A DNA stretch of 64,000 nucleotides from Sphingomonas yantingensis (GCF_014199325.1 NZ_JACIJJ010000002.1:434001-498000), one strand, 5' to 3'; counted from the first letter of the stretch, positions 52,506-61,441 are shown. Program-made: numbers and translations. Notes: generated by a model not told the origin, from the letters alone.

Positions 52506-54911
52506 GTGGCCAAGCGCTCCGACCTCCTAGCGACCTACAACGCCAAGCGCGACTTCACGCGCACTGCCGAACCCGCGGGCACGCTCGCGCCCGGGCACGG
52601 CAACGCCTTCGTTGTCCAGAAGCACGACGCGACCCGCCTCCACTGGGACTTCCGCCTCGAAATCGACGGCGTGCTGAAAAGCTGGGCGGTGACGCGGGGT
52701 CCTAGCCTCGACCCCGGCGAGAAGCGGCTGGCGGTGCGGACCGAGGATCACCCGCTCGACTATGCCGGGTTCGAGGGGACGATCCCCGCCAAGGAATATG
52801 GCGGCGGCACCGTGATGCTGTGGGACCGCGGTACCTGGGCGCCGATCGAGGGCAAGTCGGCGAAGGACCTCGACAAGGGCCATCTCCACTTTGTTCTCGA
52901 CGGCGAGCGGATGAAGGGGGAGTGGCTGCTGATCCGGCTGAAACCGCGGGGCAAGGAGACGCGCGAGAACTGGCTGCTGCGTAAGATCGACGATGCGCAT
53001 GCGGGCGGGGCCGACACGCTGGTCGAAGCCGCGCTGACCAGCATCGACACCGGCCGGACGATGGACGAGATCGCCGAGGGCAAGCGACCGGCGCGCAAGG
53101 CCGCCCGGCCGCGAAAGGGCACCCGGCCGAAGGCGCAGGACGTTCAACTGGCGACGCTGGTCGACGCGGTGCCGGCGGGCAATGGCTGGCTGCACGAGGT
53201 CAAATATGACGGCTATCGCGCGCTGGTCGCGGTGGGCGGCGGCGCGGCGCGGGTGTTCACGCGCTCCGGCCTCGACTGGACGGACAGGTTCCCCGGCATC
53301 GCCGAGGCGGCTGCGGCGATCCAAGGCCCCGCGCTGATCGACGGCGAGATCGTCGCGATGAAGGACGGTAAGCCCGATTTCTCGACGCTTCAGGACGCGA
53401 TTTCGAACGGCGGCGAGATGGTGCTCTTCGCCTTCGACCTGCTGGCGGCGGGCGAGGATCTGCGACCCCTCCCGCTGGTCGAGCGCAAGCAGCGGCTCGC
53501 CGCGCTGCTGCCACCCGGCGAGCTTGGCCTCCAGTTCGCCGAGCATGTCGTGGGGAGCGGCGAGAAGCTGTTCGACGCGATGTGCGCCGAGGGGCTGGAG
53601 GGCATCGTCTCCAAGCGGATCGACGCCCCTTATCGCGCGGGCCGGACGAAGGCGTGGCTCAAGGTCAAATGCACGCACCGGCAGGAGTTCGTGATTATCG
53701 GCTGGCTGCCGTCGAGCGCGAAGGGGCGGGGGCTGCGCTCGCTGCTGCTCGGGCTCAACGAGGACGGCAAGCTGCGCTATGCGGGCAAGGTCGGCACGGG
53801 GTTCGACGCCGATACGCAAGCGACGCTGGTGAACAGGCTGGAGAAGCTGGCCCGCAAGACCGCGCCGGTCGAGGTGCCCCGCGCCGCGGCCAAGGGCGCG
53901 ATGTGGGTGCGGCCGACGCTGGTGGCGGAAGTCGCGTTTGCCGAGTTCACCGCCGAAAACGTCGTCCGGCACGCCAGCTTCATTGGCCTGCGCGGCGATA
54001 AGCCGGCAAAGGCTGTGGTCGCCGAAACGCCTACCGCCCCGCCGCCGGCCTCCACCGTGAAGATCAGCAGCCGCGAGCGCGTGGTGTTTCCGGGCGACGG
54101 CATTACCAAGGGCGAGCTGGCCGATTATTACGGGGCGATGGCAGGCGTCATGCTGCCCTGGCTGGGCCGGCGCCCGATCAGCCTGGTCCGCTGTCCGCAG
54201 GGGCGGGCGAAGCAATGCTTTTTCCAGAAGCACGATGCCGGCAGTTTCGGCGAGCAGGTGCACCACGTCGACATCCGCGAGAAGGACGGCGGCACCGAAC
54301 CCTATCTCTATGTCGAGGATGCTGCAGGGATGCTCGCCTGCGTCCAGATGGGGACGATCGAGTTTCACGGCTGGGGCGCGCGGGTCGAGGATGTGGAGAA
54401 GCCCGACCGCCTCGTCTTCGACCTCGATCCCGACGAGGGGCTGGACTTCGACGACGTGAAACGCGCGGCCGAGCAGATCAAGACCGTCCTTGCCGACATG
54501 GGGCTGACCAGTTTTCCGATGCTGTCGGGGGGCAAGGGCGTGCACGTGATCGTGCCGCTGACTCCGCACGCCGAGTGGCCCGCGGTCAAGTCGTTCGCCG
54601 ACCGCTTCGCCCGCGCGCTCGCCGCCGACGACCCCGACCGCTTCGTCGCGACCGCGACCAAGGCGAAGCGCAAGGGCCGCATCTTCATCGACTGGCTGCG
54701 CAATCAGCGGGGGGCGACAGCGGTGCTCCCCTACGTGGTGCGTGCGCGACCCGGCGCGCCCGTGGCGGCGCCGGTCGCGTGGAGCGAGTTCAAGCGCCTC
54801 GACACCGCCGGGCGATGGACGCTGAGGGATACCGACGAATTGATCGAGCGGGCCGAAAGCCGCTTGCTGAAGGGGTGGGGGATCGCGGATCAGGTGCTGC
54901 CCGAAATCTGA
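52506..54911 (+). CDS. ligD: Multifunctional DNA ligase D
   Basis: LigD processes and seals double-strand breaks with Ku. The 801-residue product has three domains in order: 3'-phosphoesterase at about 20-165 (KHDATRLHWDFRLEIDGVLK, GGGTVMLWDRGTW), ATP-dependent ligase at about 210-515 with the adenylated lysine in EVKYDGYRALVAV (about 233), then RAGRTKAWLKVKC, and the primase/polymerase at about 530-800 (GDGITKGELADYYGAMAGVM, LVFDLDPDEGLDFDDV with the catalytic Asp pair, LSGGKGVHVIVPL). The GTG at 52506 gives the usual N terminus. This domain order is one of the common arrangements of LigD. Confidence 0.95.
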   Translation: MAKRSDLLATYNAKRDFTRTAEPAGTLAPGHGNAFVVQKHDATRLHWDFRLEIDGVLKSWAVTRGPSLDPGEKRLAVRTEDHPLDYAGFEGTIPAKEYGGGTVMLWDRGTWAPIEGKSAKDLDKGHLHFVLDGERMKGEWLLIRLKPRGKETRENWLLRKIDDAHAGGADTLVEAALTSIDTGRTMDEIAEGKRPARKAARPRKGTRPKAQDVQLATLVDAVPAGNGWLHEVKYDGYRALVAVGGGAARVFTRSGLDWTDRFPGIAEAAAAIQGPALIDGEIVAMKDGKPDFSTLQDAISNGGEMVLFAFDLLAAGEDLRPLPLVERKQRLAALLPPGELGLQFAEHVVGSGEKLFDAMCAEGLEGIVSKRIDAPYRAGRTKAWLKVKCTHRQEFVIIGWLPSSAKGRGLRSLLLGLNEDGKLRYAGKVGTGFDADTQATLVNRLEKLARKTAPVEVPRAAAKGAMWVRPTLVAEVAFAEFTAENVVRHASFIGLRGDKPAKAVVAETPTAPPPASTVKISSRERVVFPGDGITKGELADYYGAMAGVMLPWLGRRPISLVRCPQGRAKQCFFQKHDAGSFGEQVHHVDIREKDGGTEPYLYVEDAAGMLACVQMGTIEFHGWGARVEDVEKPDRLVFDLDPDEGLDFDDVKRAAEQIKTVLADMGLTSFPMLSGGKGVHVIVPLTPHAEWPAVKSFADRFARALAADDPDRFVATATKAKRKGRIFIDWLRNQRGATAVLPYVVRARPGAPVAAPVAWSEFKRLDTAGRWTLRDTDELIERAESRLLKGWGIADQVLPEI

Positions 54912-54922
54912 GGGGAGCAGGG

Positions 54923-55387
54923 TTGGCGAAGCGGCACGATTTCACGGCGGCAATCGAATGGACCGGCAACCGGGGGGCGGGCACCAGCGGCTATCGCGCC
55001 TATGACCGCACGTGGCGCGTGACCACGCCCGGCAAGCCCGTCATCCATTGCTCCAACGACCCCGCGCTCGGCGGCGATCCGGGGCTGCACAATCCCGAGG
55101 ATATGCTGCTGTCGGCGCTGTCGGCGTGCCACATGCTGTGGTTCCTGCACCTGGCCAGCGATGCGGGGATCACCGTCACCGGCTATCGCGACGAACCGCT
55201 GGGGATCGGCGAGAGCGAGGCGTCGGGGGCGGGCCGCTTCGTCGCCGCGGTGCTGCGGCCGACGATCACGCTGGCCGATCCGGGCGATGCGGACCGCGCC
55301 GACCGGCTCCATGGCGAGATTCACAAGGTCTGCTTTATCGCGCGGTCGGTCACCTTCCCGGTGAGCGTCGAGGCGACCTACGCGTGA
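54923..55387 (+). CDS. OsmC/Ohr-family protein
   Basis: A 154-residue OsmC-fold protein. These proteins reduce organic hydroperoxides through two cysteines; here SALSACHMLWFLHL (residue about 70) and HKVCFIARSVTFPV (residue about 138) supply both. The N-terminal strand-rich part (DRTWRVTTPGKPVIHCSNDP) and GDPGLHNPEDMLLS are also typical. The TTG at 54923 is chosen because GGGGAG precedes it by 7 nt and no ATG fits. It overlaps the convergent HAD gene by 10 bp and follows ligD by 11 bp, so it may be co-transcribed. Confidence 0.88.
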   Translation: MAKRHDFTAAIEWTGNRGAGTSGYRAYDRTWRVTTPGKPVIHCSNDPALGGDPGLHNPEDMLLSALSACHMLWFLHLASDAGITVTGYRDEPLGIGESEASGAGRFVAAVLRPTITLADPGDADRADRLHGEIHKVCFIARSVTFPVSVEATYA

Positions 55388-56028
55388 CCGAGCAGCAGCC
55401 GGACCACCGCATCGGGGCTTTCGAAGCCGAAATCCGGGCTGACCGCCGCCAGCGCCTCGCGGTGCGCATAGCCCCAATGAACCGCGCCCGATCGGATGCC
55501 GCAACGCTGCGCCGCCTCGATATCGCGGGTCTCGTCGCCGATCGCGAGTGCCTGCGCGGCGCTGACGCCGGCCGCCTTCAGCACCCGGCGGAACCGCGGC
55601 GCCTTGCCGTAGAGCGAGGAGGCGCATTCCCAGATCGTGAACCGCCGGGCATTGTCGGGGCCGAGGATGCGGCGCGCGTTGATCTCCGCATTCGAGCTCA
55701 CCAGCGCCAGCTGCACCCCCGCCGCCTCCAGCCGTTCGAGCATGTCGGTCACGCCGTCGAACAGATGAACCTCGTGCGTGTGCAGCGCAAAGAGCGTGCG
55801 GACGTAGCGGGCGATGAAGGGCAGCTTCCATGCGGGAATGCGCAGGTGGCGGATGACGTCGCGCGTCGGCAGACCGCGCAAGGCCTCGACCTCCCCCGCC
55901 TCGACCGTGCGGAAGCGGTATCGCTGGGCAAGGTGATCGACGATGCCGAGAAACCAGTGCCCGCTATCGGACAGCGTCCCGTCGAAGTCGAAGATGACGA
56001 GGCGGATCGGGGGCGGGGGCGGCGGCAC
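55378..56028 (-). CDS. HAD-superfamily hydrolase
   Basis: A 216-residue phosphatase-like protein. Motif I is VIFDFDGTLSDSG (nucleophile Asp at residue about 13), motif II is LALVSSNAEIN, motif III lysine is in LYGKAPRFRRVLK, and motif IV is ALAIGDETRDIEAAQRCGIR. A helical cap with EALRGLPTRDVIRHLRIP lies between motifs I and II, resembling phosphoglycolate phosphatase. The substrate is unknown. GTG start at 56028; convergent with the OsmC gene. Confidence 0.9.
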   Translation of the reverse strand: MPPPPPPIRLVIFDFDGTLSDSGHWFLGIVDHLAQRYRFRTVEAGEVEALRGLPTRDVIRHLRIPAWKLPFIARYVRTLFALHTHEVHLFDGVTDMLERLEAAGVQLALVSSNAEINARRILGPDNARRFTIWECASSLYGKAPRFRRVLKAAGVSAAQALAIGDETRDIEAAQRCGIRSGAVHWGYAHREALAAVSPDFGFESPDAVVRLLLGHA

Positions 56029-56092
56029 GGGCGGGATGATTGGCCGAGGGGCGGCGCGCTGGCAAGCCGCCCGGCACAGGCCGGAAACTCAA

Positions 56093-56110
56093 GCTTCGTA
56101 AAATCGAAGC
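56093..56110 (+). other. Small stem-loop upstream of the leader region
   Basis: GCTTCG-TAAAAT-CGAAGC forms a 6-bp stem with a 6-base loop in the space between the HAD gene and the leader ORF. It may be part of a promoter region or operator; no function can be assigned. Confidence 0.35.
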
Positions 56111-56206
56111 GTGATTACAAGACTTGTTCTGCGGCCCCGCATGACTCATGTATCGGGGGTGGCAGATGCCACACTCGTTCTTCAACCAGCGAAAGGAGGT
56201 GATCCG

Positions 56207-56263
56207 ATGTCTCATGGTTCAGCAGTGAGGTCGGTTCAGTTCGTTCGGGAGACGCGCCGCTAA
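56207..56263 (+). CDS. 18-codon leader ORF with perfect Shine-Dalgarno
   Basis: The peptide MSHGSAVRSVQFVRETRR ends in TAA at 56261-56263. Immediately upstream, AAAGGAGGTGATCC (56192-56205) is complementary over 14 bases to the 3' end of 16S rRNA, ending one base before the ATG. The peptide is basic and has no membrane segment. It is followed by about 110 nt able to form several hairpins and by the terminator at 56379-56426. It may be a small protein in its own right or a leader peptide. Conservation cannot be judged here. Confidence 0.5.
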   Translation: MSHGSAVRSVQFVRETRR

Positions 56264-56378
56264 GGCTTGTCGGCCCGCCGGCGGGGAATATTCCTTCCCA
56301 ATCAACGCCGGCGCTGACGCCAAGCCGCGCGGCCCGCATGGTCTCCCGCGTCGGAACATCCGGCCGCTGACCATGTCG
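56264..56378 (+). ncRNA. Structured leader segment after the 18-codon ORF
   Basis: This 115-nt stretch has no gene but is rich in inverted repeats: CCCGCCGGCGGG at 56274-56285, GGGAA..TTCCC around 56284-56299, and GTCTCCCG at 56341-56348, which can pair with CGGGAGAC at 56246-56253 inside the ORF. Together with the upstream ORF and downstream terminator it looks like the body of an attenuator or a small RNA. This is inference from structure alone. Confidence 0.4.
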
Positions 56379-56426
56379 GAGGCTGCCGGGCCCTTGGGAA
56401 AGGGTCCGGCAGCCTCTTTCATTTTT
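56379..56426 (+). terminator. Strong intrinsic terminator just before the FMN reductase gene
   Basis: GAGGCTGCCGG (56379-56389) pairs with CCGGCAGCCTC (56406-56416); an inner CCCTT-GGG-AAGGG extends the stem. The T-rich tail TTTCATTTTT follows directly. It ends 13 bp before the GTG of the reductase gene, so read-through is needed to express the gene from any upstream promoter. Confidence 0.85.
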
Positions 56427-56439
56427 GGAGAATGTGAGC

Positions 56440-57027
56440 GTGGCGAAGCTGCTGGTTTTCTATGGATCCTACCGGCGGGACCGGATGGGCATCCGGCTGG
56501 CCGACTATCTGGTGGCGGGGTTCGCCGCGCGCGGGCACGATGTCGAACTGATCGACGCGCAAGCTGCCGGGCTGCCGATGCTCGACCGGATGTACAAGGA
56601 ATATGCAAAGGGCGAGGCGCCCGCGGCGATGCAGGCGCTGGCGGACAAGATCGTCGCCGCCGACGGCTTCGTGTTCGTCACCGGCGAATACAACTGGGGC
56701 GTGCAGCCCGGCCTCAAGAACCTGACCGACCATTTCCTCGAGGAATGGTATTGGCGGCCCGCGGCGATCGCCAGCTATTCGGCCGGAAGGCTGGGCGGTG
56801 CGCGTGCGGCGACAGCGTGGCACGGGATGCTGTCGGAAATGGGGATGGTCGTCACGTCGAGCACGATCGGCGTCGGGCAGATCGGCGCGGCGCTTGACGA
56901 AGGGGCGCAGCCACTGGGCGAAGGCGGTGCGGCGCTGACGAGGAGCTTCCCGCGGTTCGCCGCCGACCTCGAATGGTGGGTCGAGGCGGCGATGGCGCAG
57001 CGGGCGAAGGTCGCGCCGCCTTATTGA
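56440..57027 (+). CDS. NAD(P)H-dependent FMN reductase (flavodoxin-like fold)
   Basis: The 195-residue product has the flavodoxin-like reductase fold: LLVFYGSYRRDRMGIRLADY (FMN phosphate loop, residues about 4-23), DGFVFVTGEYNWGVQPGLKN (about 78-97) and AASYSAGRLGGARAATAWHG-like SAGRLGGARAATAWHG. It probably reduces flavin or a quinone using NAD(P)H. Three starts are possible: TTG 56425, GTG 56434, and GTG 56440, chosen because GGAG then lies 9 nt upstream. The gene sits directly behind the terminator at 56379-56426, so its expression may depend on antitermination. Confidence 0.82.
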   Translation: MAKLLVFYGSYRRDRMGIRLADYLVAGFAARGHDVELIDAQAAGLPMLDRMYKEYAKGEAPAAMQALADKIVAADGFVFVTGEYNWGVQPGLKNLTDHFLEEWYWRPAAIASYSAGRLGGARAATAWHGMLSEMGMVVTSSTIGVGQIGAALDEGAQPLGEGGAALTRSFPRFAADLEWWVEAAMAQRAKVAPPY

Positions 57028-57035
57028 GGGGGTAG

Positions 57036-57155
57036 AAGAAGGAAGAAGCGAGATCCCGGATCAAGTGCGGGATGACGGTTTCGGTGGGTTGCCACCTTTC
57101 CAAATATCGTCACCCCGGCCTCCGAGCCGGGGTCCCGCTTCTTCTTACTTTCCGG
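57036..57155. repeat. Pair of facing GTCACCCCGG-type elements
   Basis: AGAAGAAGGAAGAAGCGAGA, then TCCCGGATCAAGTGCGGGATGACG at about 57036-57076, is answered in inverted order by CGTCACCCCGG, a centre, CCGGGGTCCCGCTTCTTC at about 57109-57143. The block fills the gap between the convergent FMN reductase and gamma-glutamyltransferase genes and can act as a bidirectional terminator. Confidence 0.7.
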
Positions 57156-58857
57156 AAGCCTCGATCAGCACCCGCCCCTCGCGCCGGGGATCGTAGCCGC
57201 CGTCGATCCGGCCGTCGCGCACCAGCACCGCGTGGACGCCCGAATCCTCGCCCTGGCCGGGCTTCAGCGTCATGCCCCGGGCCGCCAGACCCCCGACCAC
57301 GCCGGGCGCGAACTTGCCGACCTCGCCGCTGATCGATTGTCCGCGCGCGACGAGGTTGGGGAGCGCCAGCGCCTGCTGCATCGGGAGCTTCCACCACACC
57401 GACGCGATCAGCGACTTGCCGACATAGGGCAGGATCGCATTGCCCCCCGCCGACCCGATCGCGCCGGCGAAGCGGCCCTGCGCGTCGAGCAGGATCATCG
57501 GTGTCATCGACGATCGCGGCCGCTTGCCTGCTGCGACCGCATTGGCGGCGGGAGCGCCGTCCGGTTCGATCGGTGAGAAGCTGAAATCGGTGAGCTGGTT
57601 GTTGAGGAAGAAGCCGTCGACCATCCGCCCGGTGCCGAAGATCGATTCGACTGTCGTCGTCATCGACACGACGTTGCCCGCCGCGTCGCCGACGATGAAG
57701 TGGGTGGTGCCCGCCGGTTCCTTCGTCGCGTCGGCACCGCGCGCGGGCGCGCCGGGAGGGCTGCCGAAGGTCGGATTGCCCGCCCGCTCGCCGATCAGCT
57801 TCGCGCGCGCGTCGAGATAGGCAGGATCGAGCAGGCCCTTGACCGGCACGCGCACGAACGCCGGATCGCCGACATAGCGATCGCGGTCGGCGAACATCAC
57901 TCGGCTCGCCTCGGCAAATGCGAACCACGCCTGCGGGTCGGTCGGCCCGCGCGCGGCGATGTCGGTGCGTTCGAGGAGCTTGAGCAGCATCAGCATGCCC
58001 ACGCCCGACGAGGGCGGCGGCGGGACGCAGGCGCGGTAGCCGGCCCAGGCGTCGCACAAGGCCTCGCGCTCGACCGGCCGGTAGGCGGCGAGGTCGGCGA
58101 GCGTCATCGTCCCCTCCAGCGGGGCGGCGCGCGTCTTCTGCACGATCCGCGCGGCGGTTTGGCCCTTGTAGAGCGCGTCGGGGCCTTGCGCGGCGAGGCG
58201 GGTGAGAAAGTCGGCGTAGAGCGGATTGGTCAGCCGGTCGCCGGGACCGACGAGGCCGCCGCCGGGCTTGGTGAAATAGGCGCGGGCGTCGGGCGACTGG
58301 AGCTGTGGGAAGCTGCCGCCGAGGAACCTGCCGAGGCGGGGGGAGACGGTGAACCCCTCGCGCGCGGTCCGCTCGGCATCGCCGAACAGCGCGGCCCAGG
58401 GCAGCCGGCCATGCTGACGGTGGGCAAGGGCGAGCATCGCGACCGCGCCCGGCACGCCCGTCGCGCGGCCCGACACGACCGCTTGGCCGAAGGGCAGGGG
58501 CCTGCCGTCGTTGCCGATGAACATCGACGGGGTGGCGCCGGCGGGCGCGACCTCCCGCCCGTCATAGACGCGCACCTTGCCGGCGGCGGCGTCGAGATAG
58601 GTCATGAACGCGCCGCCACCGATGCCCGAACTTTGCGGCTCAACCAGCGACAGCATCGCCTGCACCGCCACCGCCGCATCGACTGCGCTGCCGCCCTTGC
58701 GCAGCACCGCCATCCCCGCCTCCGCCGCCAGTGGGTTCGCGGCGACGACGAACATTTCGCGCGCGGCGGGAGCGGCCGTCTGCGCAGGGCTGGCCGCGCG
58801 CGGGGCGGGGGCACAGGCCGACAGCGTGGCGGCTGCAATTAAAGCGGCGATGCGCAT
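57145..58857 (-). CDS. ggt: Gamma-glutamyltransferase, predicted lipoprotein
   Basis: The enzyme cleaves gamma-glutamyl bonds, as in glutathione. The 570-residue precursor has a lipobox at the N terminus (ALIAAATLSAC, Cys at residue 15), so it is probably anchored to a membrane and faces the periplasm. The large-subunit region starts with AANPLAAEAGMAVLRKGGSA and includes SSGIGGGAFMTYL. Self-cleavage would occur before the threonine in AGTTHFIVGDAAGNVVSMTT (about residue 390), the nucleophile of the small subunit. LNNQLTDFSF and GSAGGNAILPYV are further family motifs. The ATG at 58857 is used because it starts the signal sequence. Confidence 0.92.
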   Translation of the reverse strand: MRIAALIAAATLSACAPAPRAASPAQTAAPAAREMFVVAANPLAAEAGMAVLRKGGSAVDAAVAVQAMLSLVEPQSSGIGGGAFMTYLDAAAGKVRVYDGREVAPAGATPSMFIGNDGRPLPFGQAVVSGRATGVPGAVAMLALAHRQHGRLPWAALFGDAERTAREGFTVSPRLGRFLGGSFPQLQSPDARAYFTKPGGGLVGPGDRLTNPLYADFLTRLAAQGPDALYKGQTAARIVQKTRAAPLEGTMTLADLAAYRPVEREALCDAWAGYRACVPPPPSSGVGMLMLLKLLERTDIAARGPTDPQAWFAFAEASRVMFADRDRYVGDPAFVRVPVKGLLDPAYLDARAKLIGERAGNPTFGSPPGAPARGADATKEPAGTTHFIVGDAAGNVVSMTTTVESIFGTGRMVDGFFLNNQLTDFSFSPIEPDGAPAANAVAAGKRPRSSMTPMILLDAQGRFAGAIGSAGGNAILPYVGKSLIASVWWKLPMQQALALPNLVARGQSISGEVGKFAPGVVGGLAARGMTLKPGQGEDSGVHAVLVRDGRIDGGYDPRREGRVLIEASGK

Positions 58858-59014
58858 CCAGGGGGCTCCAGAACCGTTGATCCCTGGCGATAGCCGAGCA
58901 TAGGCGCCTGTCCAACCACCCGAGGGTTTGCCCCGGCGAACGATCGCACTAGAAGGCTGGGTCACGCCACAGCGCGCGACGATGATGCGCGTGCGGGCAG
59001 GAGAAGGACGACGA

Positions 59015-60811
59015 ATGGCGCGCAAGCTCGAACATTTCCCCAATCTCGTCACGATGTTCTTCGTGCGCGCCAAGGAGCGCGGCGACCGCCCGTTCCTGTG
59101 GGCGAAGAGCAATGGGAAATGGGTGTCGACGAGCTGGGCCGAGGCGGCGCGCCAGGTCGCGGCGCTGGCGACCGCGCTGAAGAAGCTGGGGCTGGAGCGC
59201 GGCGACCGGGTGATGCTGGTGAGCGAGAACCGGCCGGAATGGTGCATCAGCGACCTTGCCATCATGGCGGCGGGCTGCGTCACGGTGCCGACCTACACCA
59301 CCAATACCGAGCGCGATCACCAGCACATCATCGAGAATTCGGGCGCGCGCGCGATCATCGTATCGAACGCGCGGCTGGCCAAGACGCTGCTGCCGGCCGC
59401 GATCCGCACCGGCACGGCGCAGATCGTGATCGGCATCGACGAGCTGCGCGGCGGGCAGCAGGGCGCGCTCGAATATCACCAGTATCAGGCGCTGATCGCC
59501 GCACACCCGACCGAACCCGATACGATGGCGGCGCATGCGTTCTTCAAGCGCGAGGACCTTGCCTGCATCATCTACACCAGCGGCACCGGCGGTAGCCCGC
59601 GGGGGGTGATGCAGCACCACGGCGCGATCCTGCACAACGTCAATGGCTGCTGCACCGTCATCTCGGAGGATTTCGGGTGGGAGGACGAGGTGTTCCTGTC
59701 CTTCCTGCCGCTCAGCCACGCCTATGAGCATACCGGCGGGCAGCATTTCCCGATCGGGCTGGGCGCGGAGATCTATTACAGCGAGGGCCTCGACAAGCTG
59801 GCGTCCAACATCGAGGAGACGCGGCCGACGATCATGGTCGTCGTCCCCCGCCTGTTCGAGGTGCTGCGCCAGCGCATTTCCAAGACGATCGAAAAGCAGG
59901 GCAAGGTACCGAACTGGCTGCTCGACCGCGCGGTCGCGATCGAGGGCCGGCGCGCGGCGAGCGGGCGCACGGCGCTCCTCGACATGCCCGCCAGCCTTGC
60001 GGTCGCGCGGCTGCTGAAGCCCAAGATCGCCAAGCGGTTCGGCGGGCGGATGAAGGCGATGGTGTCGGGCGGCGCGCCGCTCAATCCGGAAGTCGGCAAT
60101 TTCTTTCAGGCATTGGGCCTCACCTTTCTGCAAGGCTATGGCCAGACCGAAGCGGCGCCCGTCATCTCGTGCAACCGCCCCTCGGCGGGGCTCAAGATGG
60201 ACACGGTCGGCCCGCCGCTGGCGAACACCGAGGTGCGGATCGCCGAGGATGGCGAGATCCTGGTTCGCGGCGAACTGGTCATGCACGGCTATTGGCGCAA
60301 CGAGGCCGAGACGGCGCGGGTGCTCAAGGACGGGTGGCTGCACACCGGCGATATCGGCCTGATCGACGACAAGGGCCGGATCAAGATCACCGACCGCAAG
60401 AAGGACATTATCGTCAACGACAAGGGCGACAACGTCGCGCCGCAGAAGATTGAGGGTATGCTGACGCTCCAGTCGGAGATCGTGCAGGCGATGGTCTATG
60501 GCGACCGCAAGCCGTACATGGTCGCGGTGCTCGTCCCCGACCCTGAATGGACGCAGGAATTCTGCGCGAAGGGCGGGGCGAGCTGCGACTTCGCCGCGTT
60601 GTCGCGCAATCCCGACTATCGCGCGGCGCTGTCGGCGGCGGTCGAGCGAGTGAACAAGGACCTGTCGCAGATCGAGCGCGTCCGCCGCTTCATCATCGCC
60701 GACGCGCCCTTCGCGATCGAGAACGAGCAGCTCACACCGAGTCTCAAGATCCGCCGCCATGTGCTGAAGGCGGCGTATGGGGAGCGGCTGGACGCACTGT
60801 ACAAGGGTTAG
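59015..60811 (+). CDS. Long-chain acyl-CoA synthetase (AMP-forming)
   Basis: A 598-residue member of the adenylate-forming family that activates fatty acids to acyl-CoA. It shows the P-loop-like LACIIYTSGTGGSPRGVMQH (residues about 180-199), the acyl-site region LPLSHAYEHTGGQHFPIGLG, GYGQTEAAPVISCNRPSAGL (about 375), DGWLHTGDIGLIDDKGRIKI (about 437) and the catalytic-lysine segment NEQLTPSLKIRRHVL (about 575). The first motif has GTGGSPRG in place of the common TTGxPKG. The ATG at 59015 is preceded by GGAGAAGG. It diverges from ggt. Confidence 0.92.
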   Translation: MARKLEHFPNLVTMFFVRAKERGDRPFLWAKSNGKWVSTSWAEAARQVAALATALKKLGLERGDRVMLVSENRPEWCISDLAIMAAGCVTVPTYTTNTERDHQHIIENSGARAIIVSNARLAKTLLPAAIRTGTAQIVIGIDELRGGQQGALEYHQYQALIAAHPTEPDTMAAHAFFKREDLACIIYTSGTGGSPRGVMQHHGAILHNVNGCCTVISEDFGWEDEVFLSFLPLSHAYEHTGGQHFPIGLGAEIYYSEGLDKLASNIEETRPTIMVVVPRLFEVLRQRISKTIEKQGKVPNWLLDRAVAIEGRRAASGRTALLDMPASLAVARLLKPKIAKRFGGRMKAMVSGGAPLNPEVGNFFQALGLTFLQGYGQTEAAPVISCNRPSAGLKMDTVGPPLANTEVRIAEDGEILVRGELVMHGYWRNEAETARVLKDGWLHTGDIGLIDDKGRIKITDRKKDIIVNDKGDNVAPQKIEGMLTLQSEIVQAMVYGDRKPYMVAVLVPDPEWTQEFCAKGGASCDFAALSRNPDYRAALSAAVERVNKDLSQIERVRRFIIADAPFAIENEQLTPSLKIRRHVLKAAYGERLDALYKG

Positions 60812-60960
60812 GTAGTCATCGGACGAACGGGGGCGCGGCACGGTTGATCGATCGGCCGCGCGCACATCTTGAGGTGAGGGTTCGCCGTAAGGGGTTGACA
60901 AAAAGCGGTTTCGTGCCTGCGCCCCAATCCCGGTCGCATCTAACCTGAACCCTCGATAAA

Positions 60961-60986
60961 GGAACGCCGTCCGCTCGCTTCCCGTT
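60961..60986 (+). promoter_or_regulatory. EcfG-type general-stress promoter
   Basis: GGAAC (60961-60965), 17 bases, CGTT (60983-60986) match the alphaproteobacterial EcfG consensus GGAAC-N16/17-CGTT exactly. The start would be near 60992, about 26 nt before the ATG at 61018, with AAAGAGGA in the leader. Confidence 0.75.
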
Positions 60987-61017
60987 CTGCCCCTCGAACG
61001 AAAGAGGAGCCGAGACG

Positions 61018-61362
61018 ATGTTCAAGCCGATCTTTACCGCCGCTGCCGCACTTGCCGCGATCACCACTGCCCCCGCCGCGTTTGCGGGCGACAAGTATGA
61101 GGGTGTGTTCGACGACAGCAACTCGCACTATCTCGATTACAAGACCGACCTGTCCGAGGCGCGTCGCGAACTGAAGAACGATTTGGAGGGCGCGAGCACG
61201 CCGGCCGACCGGGCGGAGGTCATTGCCGAGTTCGAGCGCGAGGTCGCCGATGCCGAGAGCGACTTCATCAAGGAAATGGCCGAGGACGGCGTGGTCCTGC
61301 GCCGCGGGACGGTAACGGTCGAGCCGGAGATCGCCGCGCTGGTCGCGGTCCCCCGTTACTGA
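61018..61362 (+). CDS. Small exported protein behind an EcfG promoter
   Basis: The 114-residue product has a signal peptide ([16 protein letters not shown], residues about 10-23), then a highly acidic helical region ([20 protein letters not shown], then [20 protein letters not shown]) and a hydrophobic tail ([15 protein letters not shown]). It resembles no family that can be named. The EcfG-type promoter implies induction in general stress. AAAGAGGA precedes the ATG at 61018. Confidence 0.7.
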   Translation: MFKPIFTAAAALAAITTAPAAFAGDKYEGVFDDSNSHYLDYKTDLSEARRELKNDLEGASTPADRAEVIAEFEREVADAESDFIKEMAEDGVVLRRGTVTVEPEIAALVAVPRY

Positions 61363-61441
61363 GGTCCGCCAAGGGCGACAGGGCAGGAGAGGTCGCGCGC
61401 GCGGCCTCCCCTTTGCGCATCCGCTGTGGCATGGGCGGGGG

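Noticed and set aside
56124..56154. TTGTTC ... TGTATC as a sigma-70 promoter of the leader ORF
   Set aside because: Both hexamers are poor and the spacing is 19 bases; a promoter must exist upstream but cannot be pinned down.
60895..60900. TTGACA as a housekeeping -35 box upstream of the gene at 61018
   Set aside because: No -10-like hexamer lies 16-18 bases downstream; the EcfG-type boxes nearer to the gene fit better.
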